64,000 bases of DNA, from positions 186,001 to 250,000 of the forward strand of contig NZ_JAOTIK010000002.1 of the NCBI RefSeq assembly GCF_030116705.1. Reading direction: 5' to 3'. The notes beneath the pieces are model-generated. The model saw nothing but the letters and a program-made list of their open reading frames with translations, was not told where the DNA came from and did not search any database. This document shows, one piece after another, positions 56,217 through 64,000 of this stretch (its first letter is position 1; each line of letters starts with the position of its first letter). This stretch comes from Streptomyces sp. ML-6. GTDB taxonomy: Bacteria; Actinomycetota; Actinomycetes; Streptomycetales; Streptomycetaceae. Position numbers and translations under genes: made by a program.

Positions 56217-57773
56217 GTGAGCGAGTTGGACGAGCGAATGCCGGGACGCCGGTGGACGGTACGGCTGGACCCCGTCGGCCGGGGCGGCACGTCGGTGCGC
56301 GTCTCGTGCAGTCGGCCCGCCTGCGCCGAACAGCGGCTTCCCTCGGCGGCCGCCGGCCGTGCGGCGGCCGTCGCCCACCTCAAGGCCCACCTGCGCGCCG
56401 CCTCCGCCCCCAGGTCCGGGACGTACTGCGCATGCCGGGCCGAGGGCTGCCACGCCCATCTGCCCGATACCGACCGCCACGCACGTACCGAACCCTGGCG
56501 GTGCGGCGGGCCAGTGGTCCTGGCCGTGACAACCGATCGCGAAGGCCGCTGGTGGCAGGCCCTGGAGTGCTGCTCGCGGTGCGCGGCCGCCACCCCGGGA
56601 GCGAAGACCACGGCCACCGCCCCGGAAGTAAAGACCGCGGCCACCGCCCGGGAGGCGAGGACCGCGACTGCCTCCCGGCCTGCCGACCGCCCGGCCCCCG
56701 CAGCGACAGCGGCGGGCGCGAACATGCCGCAGTTCTCCCACGCCGACCAGGCGCCGACCGGCCCGGTTCCGGCTCCTCGCTCCGCGCCGGGGCGGCGTCG
56801 TCCCCGACAGGTGAAGATCGCCCAGCGGGTCATTCCACGCACCCTGCGTCCCGTCGCCCTGCGGGACGAACTCGTCGAACTCGGCGGCCTCTTCCGCGCC
56901 TACCAACAGCGCGACCAACCCGACCTGGAACTCCTGGCCGACCTCCACAGCCGCAAGGCGAGCGCCTTCGCCGCCTGGGCCGAGGCCACCGGCGACCCGG
57001 GCCTGCGCCTGGACGCCCAGCGTGCCGAGCAGGCCGCCGCCACTGTCCTTCTCCAGCACCAGCAGCGCACCGGCCAGGGCACGAGCAGCGACACCCCGGC
57101 CGTGGCCCGCCTGCTGACCCGCCCCGGCCAGTGGGACTGTGCCCGGTCCGTCCTGGCCCACGTCACCGAAACCGCCCCGCTGCCCGGGCCGGAGGCGCGC
57201 CTGCTGATGGTGATGCTGACGCTGCGCACCGCGCACACCGGCACGGGCAATCTTGTCGGCCAGGACCTCACCAACCTGGGCCTGGGAGAGCCGGCGGACC
57301 TGGTCGCACAACTGGTCGACTGCGGTTGGCTCCGCCTCTCCTCCACCCTCGCCGACCTGCTCGCTTCCCGGCCCGAGAACCCCACCGCCATCACCGTCCC
57401 CTCCCTGGTTCCCGATGAGGACGGCTCGGGACCGTTCACGTTCGGCAGGAAACTGCGGCCCAAGCTCTCCGGGTGGGCCCAGAGAACCATCACGGACAAG
57501 AAGCTCCGCAAGGCCAAGGCCCCTGCCGCCACCCGGCTGCTCGCCCTGGTCCTGGCCACCCACAGCAACGGCGACGGCGATCTGGGCCCCGATGGCCAGG
57601 GCATCGACCTGGACCAGCTCTTCTCCTGGTGCGCCATCACGCCCGGCGAACTGTCGCCCCTGACCGACCAGCTGACCGCAACGGACTGGCTCGCCGAAGT
57701 CGCCGTCACCCCCACCCGTCTCACCGGCCGACTGACCGAGCGGGTCCTGCCGCTCACCTGCCCCCTCACCTAG
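56217..57773 (+). CDS. Cys-rich hypothetical protein
   Basis: A 518-residue protein of unknown function. GTG at 56217 is chosen because AGGAAGG lies five bases upstream; an ATG at 56202 has its purine tract touching the codon. The N-terminal 130 residues hold clustered Cys/His pairs (SCSRPAC, HLKAHL, YCACRAEGCHAHL, CCSRC) that look like zinc-binding sites. A 70-residue Ala/Thr/Pro linker follows, then a helical C-terminal half (about 220-518) with winged-helix-like segments (LGLGEPADLVAQLVDCGWLR). The overall plan suggests a nucleic-acid-binding protein, but no family is recognised. Confidence 0.68.
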   Translation: MSELDERMPGRRWTVRLDPVGRGGTSVRVSCSRPACAEQRLPSAAAGRAAAVAHLKAHLRAASAPRSGTYCACRAEGCHAHLPDTDRHARTEPWRCGGPVVLAVTTDREGRWWQALECCSRCAAATPGAKTTATAPEVKTAATAREARTATASRPADRPAPAATAAGANMPQFSHADQAPTGPVPAPRSAPGRRRPRQVKIAQRVIPRTLRPVALRDELVELGGLFRAYQQRDQPDLELLADLHSRKASAFAAWAEATGDPGLRLDAQRAEQAAATVLLQHQQRTGQGTSSDTPAVARLLTRPGQWDCARSVLAHVTETAPLPGPEARLLMVMLTLRTAHTGTGNLVGQDLTNLGLGEPADLVAQLVDCGWLRLSSTLADLLASRPENPTAITVPSLVPDEDGSGPFTFGRKLRPKLSGWAQRTITDKKLRKAKAPAATRLLALVLATHSNGDGDLGPDGQGIDLDQLFSWCAITPGELSPLTDQLTATDWLAEVAVTPTRLTGRLTERVLPLTCPLT

Positions 57774-57778
57774 TGTCC

Positions 57779-57821
57779 TGCGCCAGGAACGGCGACGTCG
57801 AGAGCTGTCGTTCCTGGCGCA
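57779..57821. terminator. Hairpin downstream of the Cys-rich protein gene
   Basis: Two perfect 13-base arms (57779-57791 and 57809-57821) enclose a 17-base loop. The left arm begins six bases after the stop at 57773. It is probably a terminator, or possibly an insertion-sequence end. Confidence 0.65.
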
Positions 57822-58202
57822 TCACACCAGGCAAAATCCTCACGCCGTGACAGCGAAGTGGCCATCCCACGACAGCCACGACTCAACAGCGCTCAACGAC
57901 GAACACGCTGTCCAGCAAGCCACCCACCCCATCAAGACCCGCTGGCGCTCAACCCGCTGGCGCCGCCCCACACATCCACAGAACTCGTCGATGTGCCGGC
58001 TCCGCAGTGGGGCACATATTGCCCGGGTCAGCTGTTGAGGCACTCGTAGTTGCATTCACGCAGGCGGCGGTCCTGGGGAAGCAGCACTGTGGTGCCTGCG
58101 AAGGGCGATCCGCGCGGTGTCACGGCGCAATGCAGGGCGGCGTAGAAGGGACGAGTGATCCGTTCATCGAGTGGGTGTGTCGAACGCACGCCCACTCGGG
58201 GT
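57822..58202. other. Non-coding stretch
   Basis: About 380 bases between the hairpin and the end of the broken permease gene. Short frames exist on both strands but none has protein-like conservation. Confidence 0.4.
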
Positions 58203-59108
58203 TCATTCCTGTCCGAAGCGCCGGCCCGCCAGCAGCACGATGGCCAGGGCCGGCAGCACGATCAGCGCGGGTTCCAGTGTGACCGGCGGCGTCCAGCCCC
58301 ACCACCTGGGACTGTCCTGGAACCACGCCGGTACGTCCGCCTCCGGCAGGGGCATCGTGCGGCGCAGGGCGTCGACGCCCTAGGTGAGCGGGTTGACCAG
58401 CACGGTCGCGCCAAGCCACGGCGGCAGCGAACCCACGGGGAAGAACGCCCCCGAAAGCATCACGGCTGGTGCCATCACCAGCCCGGAAACGGCCTGGAGG
58501 CTCTCCGGGCGTTGCACGTACACGGCTGCTGCCGCGCCCAGTGCGGTGAGTGCGAACGCCAGTAGGGTGCTCTCGCAGAGGACCATCAGCAAACGCGGGT
58601 GGTAGGGCACCCCGCACAGGCCGGCGAGAGCGAGGACGGGGAGGGTGTACAGGGCGCCGGTTGTTGCTCCGCCGAGGCAGACTCCGGCGAGTAGTGCGCC
58701 TCGCCGTACTGGTGCTACGAGCATCTGTCGCAGGAATCCGGACTGCCGGTCCCACATGATCGCTGTCCCCACGGCGATGGCCGGGCCTTGCACGATCATC
58801 AGCAGCATGCCGGGCAGTAGGAACGCCTGGTAATGGCCGAGGTCTCCGCCTGCCGACCCCATGCCGCCGCCGAGTACGAAGAGGAAGAGCATCGGGGCGG
58901 CCAGGCCCATGACCAGCCGGGCCCGGTTGCGCAGAAAGCGGGCCAGTTCGCGGCGCCAGAGGATCCCGAGGGTGCGGAGGACCGAGGTGTACGGCCCGGT
59001 GTCGTGGGCGGTGCTCGGGGGAACGACGGCAGTGCTGGTGGGCATTGTCGGTGGCAGCATGAGGGTGACTCCTCTGCGTTCCCAAAGAAGCTTTCCGGTG
59101 AAACGCAT
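58203..59108 (-). pseudogene. Lasso-cluster ABC-2 permease, disrupted by a nonsense codon
   Basis: The frame starts at ATG 59108, overlapping the ATPase stop (TGATG), and reads as an ABC-2 exporter permease with six membrane segments. At 58380-58382 a TAG interrupts the conserved block NPLTYGVDALRR exactly at its Tyr (NPLT-stop-GVDALRR). The same frame continues open for 58 codons with the expected last membrane helix (PALIVLPALAIVLLAGRR) to the natural TGA at 58203. A TAC or TAT to TAG change of one base explains this. The truncated protein would lack its final membrane segment and is probably inactive. Confidence 0.88.
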
Positions 59109-59610
59109 CAGAGGGGGCGGTCCGTGTGGTGCAGGAACACGTCGTCGAGGGTGGGTGGCTCGACCGTCACTGCCCGCACCGGTACGGCCAGCGCGGCAAG
59201 TTCGGCGCACAGCCGGGGGACGAGTGCGGCCCCGTCCGGCGTTCGGAGCCGTACTCCCCCGGGGCCGGTCCATGTGGGTAGCCCAAGCAGCCGGTGCACG
59301 GCTTCGGCGACCTGTGCGTCGTCGTCGGTGCGCAGCGTGACGATGTCGGCGCCGATCATCGCTTTCAGTTCTCGGGGCGACCCCTCCGCGGCCAGGCTGC
59401 CGTGATCGATGATGGCGATCTGGTCGCAGTGTTCAGCCTCTTGCAGGTGGTGTGTGGTCAGGAAGACGGTGGTGTCGTGTTCCTGGCACAGTCGTCGCAG
59501 GTGCTCCCAGATGGCGACACGGGTGTGGGGGTCGAGGCTGGTGACGGCCTTGCGGTCCCGTAGGACTTGCTCAGTTCTTCGGTCCGTACGGCGATGTCGT
59601 TGTCGTGCAT
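59108..59610 (-). pseudogene. Lasso-cluster ABC ATPase, internal deletion and frameshift
   Basis: The start MHDNDIAVRTEELSKSYG at 59610 is a normal ABC ATPase N-terminus. One base later the frame shifts, and the sequence continues DRKAVTSLDPHTRVAIWEHL, meaning that the early AV-x-x-LD block is joined directly to the D-loop block after Walker B. About 140 residues are missing: Walker A, Q-loop, signature and Walker B. The H-loop (FLTTHHLQEAEHCDQIA) and the C-terminal regulatory part up to 59108 remain. Recombination between the two similar GCCTCGACC segments explains the join. The protein cannot bind or hydrolyse ATP. Confidence 0.9.
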
Positions 59611-59627
59611 GCCGGTTTCTGTTGGTG

Positions 59628-60044
59628 TCAGGACCGCGGTGCGATCGTGATGAGGGGCGGGGTGCCCTGGATGAGTGCGGGTTCTTCGACCTGTCGGCCC
59701 TCCGCCTCCACCCATGCGTGCGCCATCATGGGGACGGTGCGCGTCCCGGTCCGCCAGGTCGGCCAGCTCCCTCGCGCCCGGCACAGCAGCGCGGTCGCGA
59801 TGGAGCGCGGCACGCACCCCTGTCCCGCGCACCGCACGCTCACGGACACCACTTCGGTCCGTGCGCGTGCGGCCTCGGCGTAGGTCGCGGGCCGCCCGCC
59901 GCGCGAGCAGGCGGTCAGGATCCGCCGGATGCGGAGCGGGGAGAGCCGGCCGATCAGATGGGCGGCTGCGACTGCCAGCAGTGGCAGCAATCTGCGATGC
60001 AGCGGCAGTCGGTTTCGTTCGCGGAACACGACAGGCACGCTCAT
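59628..60044 (-). CDS. Lasso peptide leader peptidase (B2 protein)
   Basis: A 138-residue transglutaminase-like cysteine protease of the lasso B2 family, which removes the leader of the precursor. The catalytic Cys lies in GQGCVPRSIATALLCRARGS (about residue 76) and the His in MAHAWVEAEG (about 108). The usual acidic third residue near WVEVDG is Glu here. The first 60 residues are the basic, Leu/Arg-rich segment typical of the family. Its ATG overlaps the B1 stop (ATGA). It looks intact. Confidence 0.92.
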   Translation of the reverse strand: MSVPVVFRERNRLPLHRRLLPLLAVAAAHLIGRLSPLRIRRILTACSRGGRPATYAEAARARTEVVSVSVRCAGQGCVPRSIATALLCRARGSWPTWRTGTRTVPMMAHAWVEAEGRQVEEPALIQGTPPLITIAPRS

Positions 60045-60298
60045 ACGGTCACCAGTCCGTTTCCTGACAGCTCGGCGGTGAGTGCGTCCACATCGGCTGC
60101 TGCTCGTTCCTGGCTGACCTCGTACCGTTCCATGATCATCTTGATCACGTCGGCCGGTTCGGAGCCATCGAGCAGGGCGTGCAGGATGAGGGCACCGCTC
60201 GGGTTGACCTTGAAGTAGCGGCCTTTTCGCTCGTCGAGGAGAACCATGCCGTCTTCGACGTCGGAGGCGGAGACATGTTTGCCCAGGGTCATACTCAT
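60041..60298 (-). CDS. Lasso peptide B1 / PqqD-like RiPP recognition element
   Basis: An 85-residue stand-alone recognition element that binds the precursor leader and delivers it to B2. Family pattern: VSASDVEDGMVLLDERKGRY, then FKVNPSGALILHALLDG and a helical end rich in charged residues. The ATG at 60298 overlaps the cyclase stop (ATGA) and its own stop overlaps the B2 start, so C, B1 and B2 are translationally coupled. Confidence 0.93.
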   Translation of the reverse strand: MSMTLGKHVSASDVEDGMVLLDERKGRYFKVNPSGALILHALLDGSEPADVIKMIMERYEVSQERAAADVDALTAELSGNGLVTV

Positions 60299-62160
60299 GC
60301 GGCCACTGTCCTTCCGGGAGCGGTGGCGGTCGGTGCCGGGGCGTGGGCGCGCAGCCAGGTCTCGACTGCCAGGGTGGCTTCCAGTGCGACGAGGGAGAGC
60401 CGGGGCGGGTACATGCTCAGGCATGCCCGGCGCAGCAGGTCCGCGTCGATGAGGCCGAGCCGGGCCAGGATCGGCTGGTCGAGCAGTTCTGCCAGCTGGG
60501 TGCGGTGGGCACGCAGTCCGTCGTGCAGTTCGGCGCTGTACTCGCCCTTGGTGTTGCGGGTGAGCAGTTCGGCAGGCACGGTCTGTCCCATCGCAAGTTT
60601 GAGGAGGGGTTTGTAGGCGAAGGGGGTGGTGCGTTCGTCGAGCCTCACGGACAGGGCGGCTTCGATGACCCGGTCGTCGTAGTACGGGTAGTGCGTCGGC
60701 AGGCCCGCCTCGCTGGTGATCCGGGCGAGGTGCCGTACCAGCCGGGTGCCGTTGCGGATGGACCACAAGGCCTCGTGCTGGCCGTGGGTCGTCGCGAGCG
60801 GTTCGACTTGCGCTGCTGTCCGCAGGAGTGCTTCTCGGGCCGGCGTCACCGCCTCGGGGCTTGCCCAGGGCGGGAGTTGGGGGCGCGTCATCTGCCAGCT
60901 CAGGGCCGGGGTGCCGTCCAGGGCGAGGACTGGTGACAGGTCTCGGGCTGTTCTGGCGAGCCAGTCGCCGTACGGCCGGTTGTCTGCCAGCGCGCGCAGG
61001 GTCGGGAGCCAGCGCCACCGCTGGGCGGAGGCATGCGCGCGCAGGTGGGTGATGGCCGTGCGCGGCCGGGTGCGCAGGATGGTGTGCGGGTAGGGCGTCC
61101 GGGCGGACAGGATCTGGTAGGCGCCCTCGCCGGATAGGCGCAGTCGTGATCCCCGGGCCGCCAGTCGGCGCGCGACCTCGGCGAACGAGGCGCGGACGCG
61201 CAGGCCCGGCCCCGGTTCGTCGACCCCCTCGCCCGCGTGCAGCACACCGGTGTGGTGTGCGGGCAGGTCGCTTGTCGGCACGGTCATGTGCTCCACGTCC
61301 GGGAGACCTGCGGCGGCCCGGTGGGCCCAGGCGAGGTCGTCATTGGCAGGGTCGGCGCCGTCGAGTGTGAAGGCAAGCAACCGGGACTTCCCGTGGGCGG
61401 CCAGGAAACACAGGGATGTCGAGTCGATCCCTCCGGACAGGTCCGCGCTGATCAGCCCGCCGGGCCCGGTGCGGACGGCGACTGCGTCCGTGAGCGCCCG
61501 GGCGAGTTGTTCGGCGCCCTCGGCGAGGGACAGCTCGGGTTCGGGGGCCTTCCACCAGGCGCGGGTCCGGGCGGTGCCGTCGGTGTCGGTGAACAGCGCC
61601 GTGCCGGCGGGGACAGCCGATACTCCTCGCCACAGGGGTTGATCGCCGAGCGGGTGCGGAAGGAGCGGATCCATCAGCCGGGCCGCGACGAGTTGTTCGT
61701 CGAGGTCCGCGCGTGTGGCGTTGGCCAGCACGTCCAAGCGATCACAGGCAACGGTGACCCCGGCTACCCGGGTGAAGAACAGCCGCCGCAGTCTCGAAGC
61801 CGTGCCCTGGGAACGAAGGCACCCGTCCTGTGAGGCGAGCAGGTGGCAGCTTCCGGAGGTGGCTCGGCCGATCCGGTCGAGAGCGGCAAGCGCGTCGCTG
61901 TGCGCTGCCGACAGAGCAGTGAGGTGTTCCCGGGTCATCGACGAGGGGCCCACGACCGCGACTCGGGCCCGGCCCGCCTCGGCGACGAGCATCTCGTCGT
62001 CGGTCCAGCGGCCCACGAGCCATGGGCGTCCGGAGGGGTGTTCCACACTGCGGGTCCCGGCTGCGCGGAGCAGTGCGGCAGCCGCGCGGGCCGCGTCACA
62101 GTCCGGAAGAACGGCAAACCAGCCGCTTCCCTCCACCGAATGGCCCGGCACCACACTCAT
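60295..62160 (-). CDS. Lasso peptide cyclase (C protein, asparagine synthetase-like)
   Basis: A 621-residue protein. The N-terminal part (about 1-210) is a glutaminase-like domain without the catalytic N-terminal Cys. The C-terminal part (about 220-610) is an ATP-pyrophosphatase with PP-loop ADLSGGIDSTSLCFLAA and the later YYDDRVIEAALSV and KLAMGQTVPAELLTRNTKGEY blocks. It adenylates the Asp or Glu side chain of the core peptide and forms the macrolactam ring. The start at 62160 has GGGAG just upstream, with a second Met one codon earlier. No internal lesion is seen. Confidence 0.94.
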   Translation of the reverse strand: MSVVPGHSVEGSGWFAVLPDCDAARAAAALLRAAGTRSVEHPSGRPWLVGRWTDDEMLVAEAGRARVAVVGPSSMTREHLTALSAAHSDALAALDRIGRATSGSCHLLASQDGCLRSQGTASRLRRLFFTRVAGVTVACDRLDVLANATRADLDEQLVAARLMDPLLPHPLGDQPLWRGVSAVPAGTALFTDTDGTARTRAWWKAPEPELSLAEGAEQLARALTDAVAVRTGPGGLISADLSGGIDSTSLCFLAAHGKSRLLAFTLDGADPANDDLAWAHRAAAGLPDVEHMTVPTSDLPAHHTGVLHAGEGVDEPGPGLRVRASFAEVARRLAARGSRLRLSGEGAYQILSARTPYPHTILRTRPRTAITHLRAHASAQRWRWLPTLRALADNRPYGDWLARTARDLSPVLALDGTPALSWQMTRPQLPPWASPEAVTPAREALLRTAAQVEPLATTHGQHEALWSIRNGTRLVRHLARITSEAGLPTHYPYYDDRVIEAALSVRLDERTTPFAYKPLLKLAMGQTVPAELLTRNTKGEYSAELHDGLRAHRTQLAELLDQPILARLGLIDADLLRRACLSMYPPRLSLVALEATLAVETWLRAHAPAPTATAPGRTVAA

Positions 62161-62203
62161 CATCTCCCTGCGGATTCTTTGCGCATCGGCGTATCGCGCC
62201 GCT

Positions 62204-62410
62204 TCATTGCACAGCTTCACCGGCTGCTGAACCGGCCACCGCAGGGCTGTTGAGCTCGTACCAATCCCCCGTGCCCGTACGGGTGTTGTCCGGCGGGCCC
62301 GCACTCGGCGACGCCGGGCCGATCCTGGCGATGCTGGGTACGCCATCGGCCCGATGACCGGGATCGCAGGACTCACCGTGCTGCTCGCCACCCCCCTTTC
62401 CGTCCGGCAT
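62204..62410 (-). CDS. Candidate lasso peptide precursor
   Basis: A 68-residue ORF immediately upstream of the cyclase (43-base gap), the usual place of gene A. The leader contains VPSIARIG (residues 24-31), which fits the PxLxxxG part of the B1-binding motif, with Asp rather than Tyr three residues before Pro. Residue Thr43 would be the conserved Thr at -2 if the core starts at Thr45. That core of 24 residues (45-68) would place Glu52 at position 8 for an eight-member ring, followed by Leu, Asn, Ser, Pro and a small-residue tail ending AVQ. Weak points: no good ribosome site, a Pro/Gly-rich spacer and no bulky plug residues. A Gly46 start with a seven-member ring is the alternative. Confidence 0.5.
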   Translation of the reverse strand: MPDGKGGGEQHGESCDPGHRADGVPSIARIGPASPSAGPPDNTRTGTGDWYELNSPAVAGSAAGEAVQ

Positions 62411-62697
62411 CCCGCAAACGGCAGAGCCTCTGAACCCGCCTGGCCGCATGCTGGATCCTCGCCCTGCTGATGCTCCGCTGGGCACGGGGACGCGCACGCA
62501 AGCGGGTGCGGCCATGATGCGGAGACCCACCGGCCTCAGCCTGTTCCGCCCGGAACCGTGTCACCACGAGCGCACCGTGTTCCCACACCTTGGACGAAGC
62601 TGTTGCCGTTCGAGCTGCCGCGCGACCTTCGCGGCCCCGCCCCGGTGGCGGGACCGCACGCGTGGCGTGGTGCGCGAGGGGCGTGGTACGCGGGTGG

Positions 62698-63777
62698 TCA
62701 CCGCTGGGCGTGGCGTTCCAGGTAGATGGAGGTGAAGACGGCGACCTTGGCGCGCAGGGCCCAGGGGTCGAAGGGTTTGCTGATGTAGTCGACGGCGCCG
62801 GCCGCGTATCCGCGGGCGGAGTGTTCGGAGTCCACGCCCATCGCGGTGAGGAAGATGATGGGGACGTCGCGGTTCCGGGGGCGGCGTTTGATGTGCGCGC
62901 AGGTTTCGTAGCCGTCCATCTCCGGCATCTGCACGTCCATGATGATGACGGCGAAGTCCTCGTGGTCGAGCAGTGCCTTGAGTGCTTCGCGCCCGGAGGA
63001 GACGGTGACGAGTTCCTGGTCGAGGGAGGCCAGTACCGCGGTCATCGCGAGGAGGTTGCCCGGCTGGTCGTCGACGATGAGTATCTTGGGCATGTCCCGG
63101 GGCGCGGCGGCGGGCAGCGGGGGTGCGGGCTTCTCCACGGCGTCCAGCTGGCGTTCGAGCAGAGTGCAGCGGTCCTCGGCCGCGGTCCGCAGGGCCTGTG
63201 CCTCGCGGAGCTCCGTCCTCAGCCGCTGCACGTCCAGCTGGAGGTCGTCGCGTTCCTGGAGGAGGCCGGAGATGTCGGGGCGGGCCGCCGCGAGTTCGTC
63301 GGCCCGTCTTCGTTCGGCGATCCGGTCGGCCTCCAGCTGGCTGAGGCGGACCTCCAGGTCCGCGATGCGGTGCGTACGTTCCAGCAGCGCGTCGCCCAGG
63401 ACGTCGCCGCGGACACTCGACCGCCGGGAGACCCGGTCGGCGTCGGCCAGCTGCTGCTCCAGGATCTCCACCGCGTGCCGGGGAGAGGCCCCGGCATCGA
63501 CGGCCGCTCCGTACAGCCCGCGTACGAACTCGATGGCATCGGTGGTGACCGCGGCTCCACGGTGCTCGGCGAGGTCCGTGAAGAGGTCCGTGATCACCTG
63601 CCACGGGGGTAAGCGGGTGCCGTTCAGGTAGCGCGAGAACGTCCCCGGATCACGTCGGCGCCGGGCCGCGTACCGGCGCACGGACACCTCCAGCCCCTCG
63701 AACAGCTCGCGCAGGGCCTGCGCCAGGGCCCGGGAGGTATCCGTGAGGTCGTCCCCCAGCGGCCGCAGCTCACCCAT
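62698..63777 (-). CDS. HTH - coiled coil - receiver-domain protein
   Basis: A 359-residue signalling protein with reversed order. The N-terminal 100 residues hold an XRE-like HTH (RRYAARRRRDPGTFSRYLNG), the middle (about 120-225) is a long heptad-rich coiled coil (DLEVRLSQLEADRIAERRRA), and the C-terminal 125 residues are a response-regulator receiver domain: KILIVDDQ acidic pair, phospho-acceptor Asp in IIMDVQMPEMDG, Thr in FLTAMG and Lys in ISKPFD. All receiver residues are present. ATG at 63777 overlaps the upstream membrane protein gene by 8 bases. No histidine kinase is nearby. Confidence 0.9.
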   Translation of the reverse strand: MGELRPLGDDLTDTSRALAQALRELFEGLEVSVRRYAARRRRDPGTFSRYLNGTRLPPWQVITDLFTDLAEHRGAAVTTDAIEFVRGLYGAAVDAGASPRHAVEILEQQLADADRVSRRSSVRGDVLGDALLERTHRIADLEVRLSQLEADRIAERRRADELAAARPDISGLLQERDDLQLDVQRLRTELREAQALRTAAEDRCTLLERQLDAVEKPAPPLPAAAPRDMPKILIVDDQPGNLLAMTAVLASLDQELVTVSSGREALKALLDHEDFAVIIMDVQMPEMDGYETCAHIKRRPRNRDVPIIFLTAMGVDSEHSARGYAAGAVDYISKPFDPWALRAKVAVFTSIYLERHAQR

Positions 63778-64000
63778 GGTTCTCTCCCTCCCCGGCGCCC
63801 ACGTGCCGGTCCTGGTTGCCTTCGGCGTCGATGAGGCGGTTGAAGAAGGGCACCGCCAGCCCCACGGCGGCAAGACCGGCGAGCAGGCTGTGCGGCGTGC
63901 TCTCGCCCGCGAGCGCGGTCAGCCCGCCCGCTGCCGCGCCGGCGAGTAGGGCGAGCAGGAGCACCAAGGTTGTCCTCAGTGACAACAGCGGCCGGTCCAC
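63770..64000 (-). CDS. Small membrane protein, possibly cut by right edge
   Basis: A 76-residue frame with two hydrophobic helices (TLVLLLALLAGAAAGGLTAL and LLAGLAAVGLAVPFF) and a short charged tail. A GTG sits exactly at the window edge, so the true start may lie outside. It overlaps the receiver-domain gene by 8 bases and is probably co-translated with it, perhaps as a membrane sensor or anchor. No family is recognised. Confidence 0.65.
   Translation of the reverse strand: MDRPLLSLRTTLVLLLALLAGAAAGGLTALAGESTPHSLLAGLAAVGLAVPFFNRLIDAEGNQDRHVGAGEGENHG

Noticed and set aside
60041..61018. A 325-codon frame containing the B1 protein
   Set aside because: Everything before the ATG at 60298 is opposite-frame reading of the cyclase gene; only the 85-residue end is the recognition element.
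62161..62391. Upstream extension of the cyclase frame (starting MAYPASPGS)
   Set aside because: The added residues are Arg-rich and unconserved and would overlap the candidate precursor; the cyclase homology starts near 62160.

Overview
The window looks like the chromosome of a Streptomyces-type actinomycete. GC content is very high throughout, with strong third-position GC bias. Shine-Dalgarno sites are GGAGG-like, genes overlap by ATGA/GTGA/TGATG, and typical Streptomyces furniture is present: IS701 and IS5 remnants, an MbtH protein, a SpoIIE-type phosphatase and a lasso peptide locus. No rRNA, tRNA or CRISPR array was seen.

Region 1 (about 0.1-44.1 kb) is one large hybrid NRPS / trans-AT polyketide cluster. 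On its left edge a minus-strand operon, coupled by overlapping starts, encodes a hotdog thioesterase-like protein, a free-standing adenylation-carrier protein with a valine-like specificity code, a P450, a type II thioesterase with a cysteine nucleophile, a vertebrate-like arginine:glycine amidinotransferase and the start of a membrane protein. A plus-strand cassette of amino-acid-oxidase-like flavoprotein, free carrier protein and MbtH protein runs divergently. Then come a 2OG/Fe oxygenase, a C-A-PCP-E-C NRPS, a penicillin-binding-protein-like serine hydrolase, an acyl-CoA ligase, an AT-AT-ER trans-acting protein and a 5,333-residue three-module PKS without functional internal AT. Tailoring and export genes close the cluster: an O-methyltransferase, an MFS exporter, a flavin-dependent oxidoreductase, a second P450 and an ABC exporter pair. 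A plausible reading is that the AT-AT-ER protein serves the PKS, the acyl chain passes to the NRPS, which adds a D-residue and then an amino acid prepared on a free carrier, and the guanidino group comes from the amidinotransferase. I do not recognise the product.

Region 2 (44.2-58.1 kb) is a patchwork of housekeeping or accessory genes and decayed DNA. It holds a tautomerase-like protein, a MarR regulator read through into a broken IS701 transposase, a small conserved protein, a frameshifted gene, a membrane protein, an IS5 transposase tail, a PHP hydrolase, a divergent PLP enzyme / Lrp regulator pair with a palindromic operator candidate, a GAF-SpoIIE phosphatase and a Cys-rich unknown protein.

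Region 3 (58.2-62.4 kb, minus strand) is a lasso peptide cluster in the order A-C-B1-B2-ABC. The maturation genes look intact. Its ABC exporter is dead: the ATPase has lost everything from Walker A to Walker B and is frameshifted, and the permease has an in-frame stop. A 68-residue candidate precursor lies just upstream of the cyclase. The window ends with an unusual HTH-coiled coil-receiver protein and a small membrane protein cut by the right edge.
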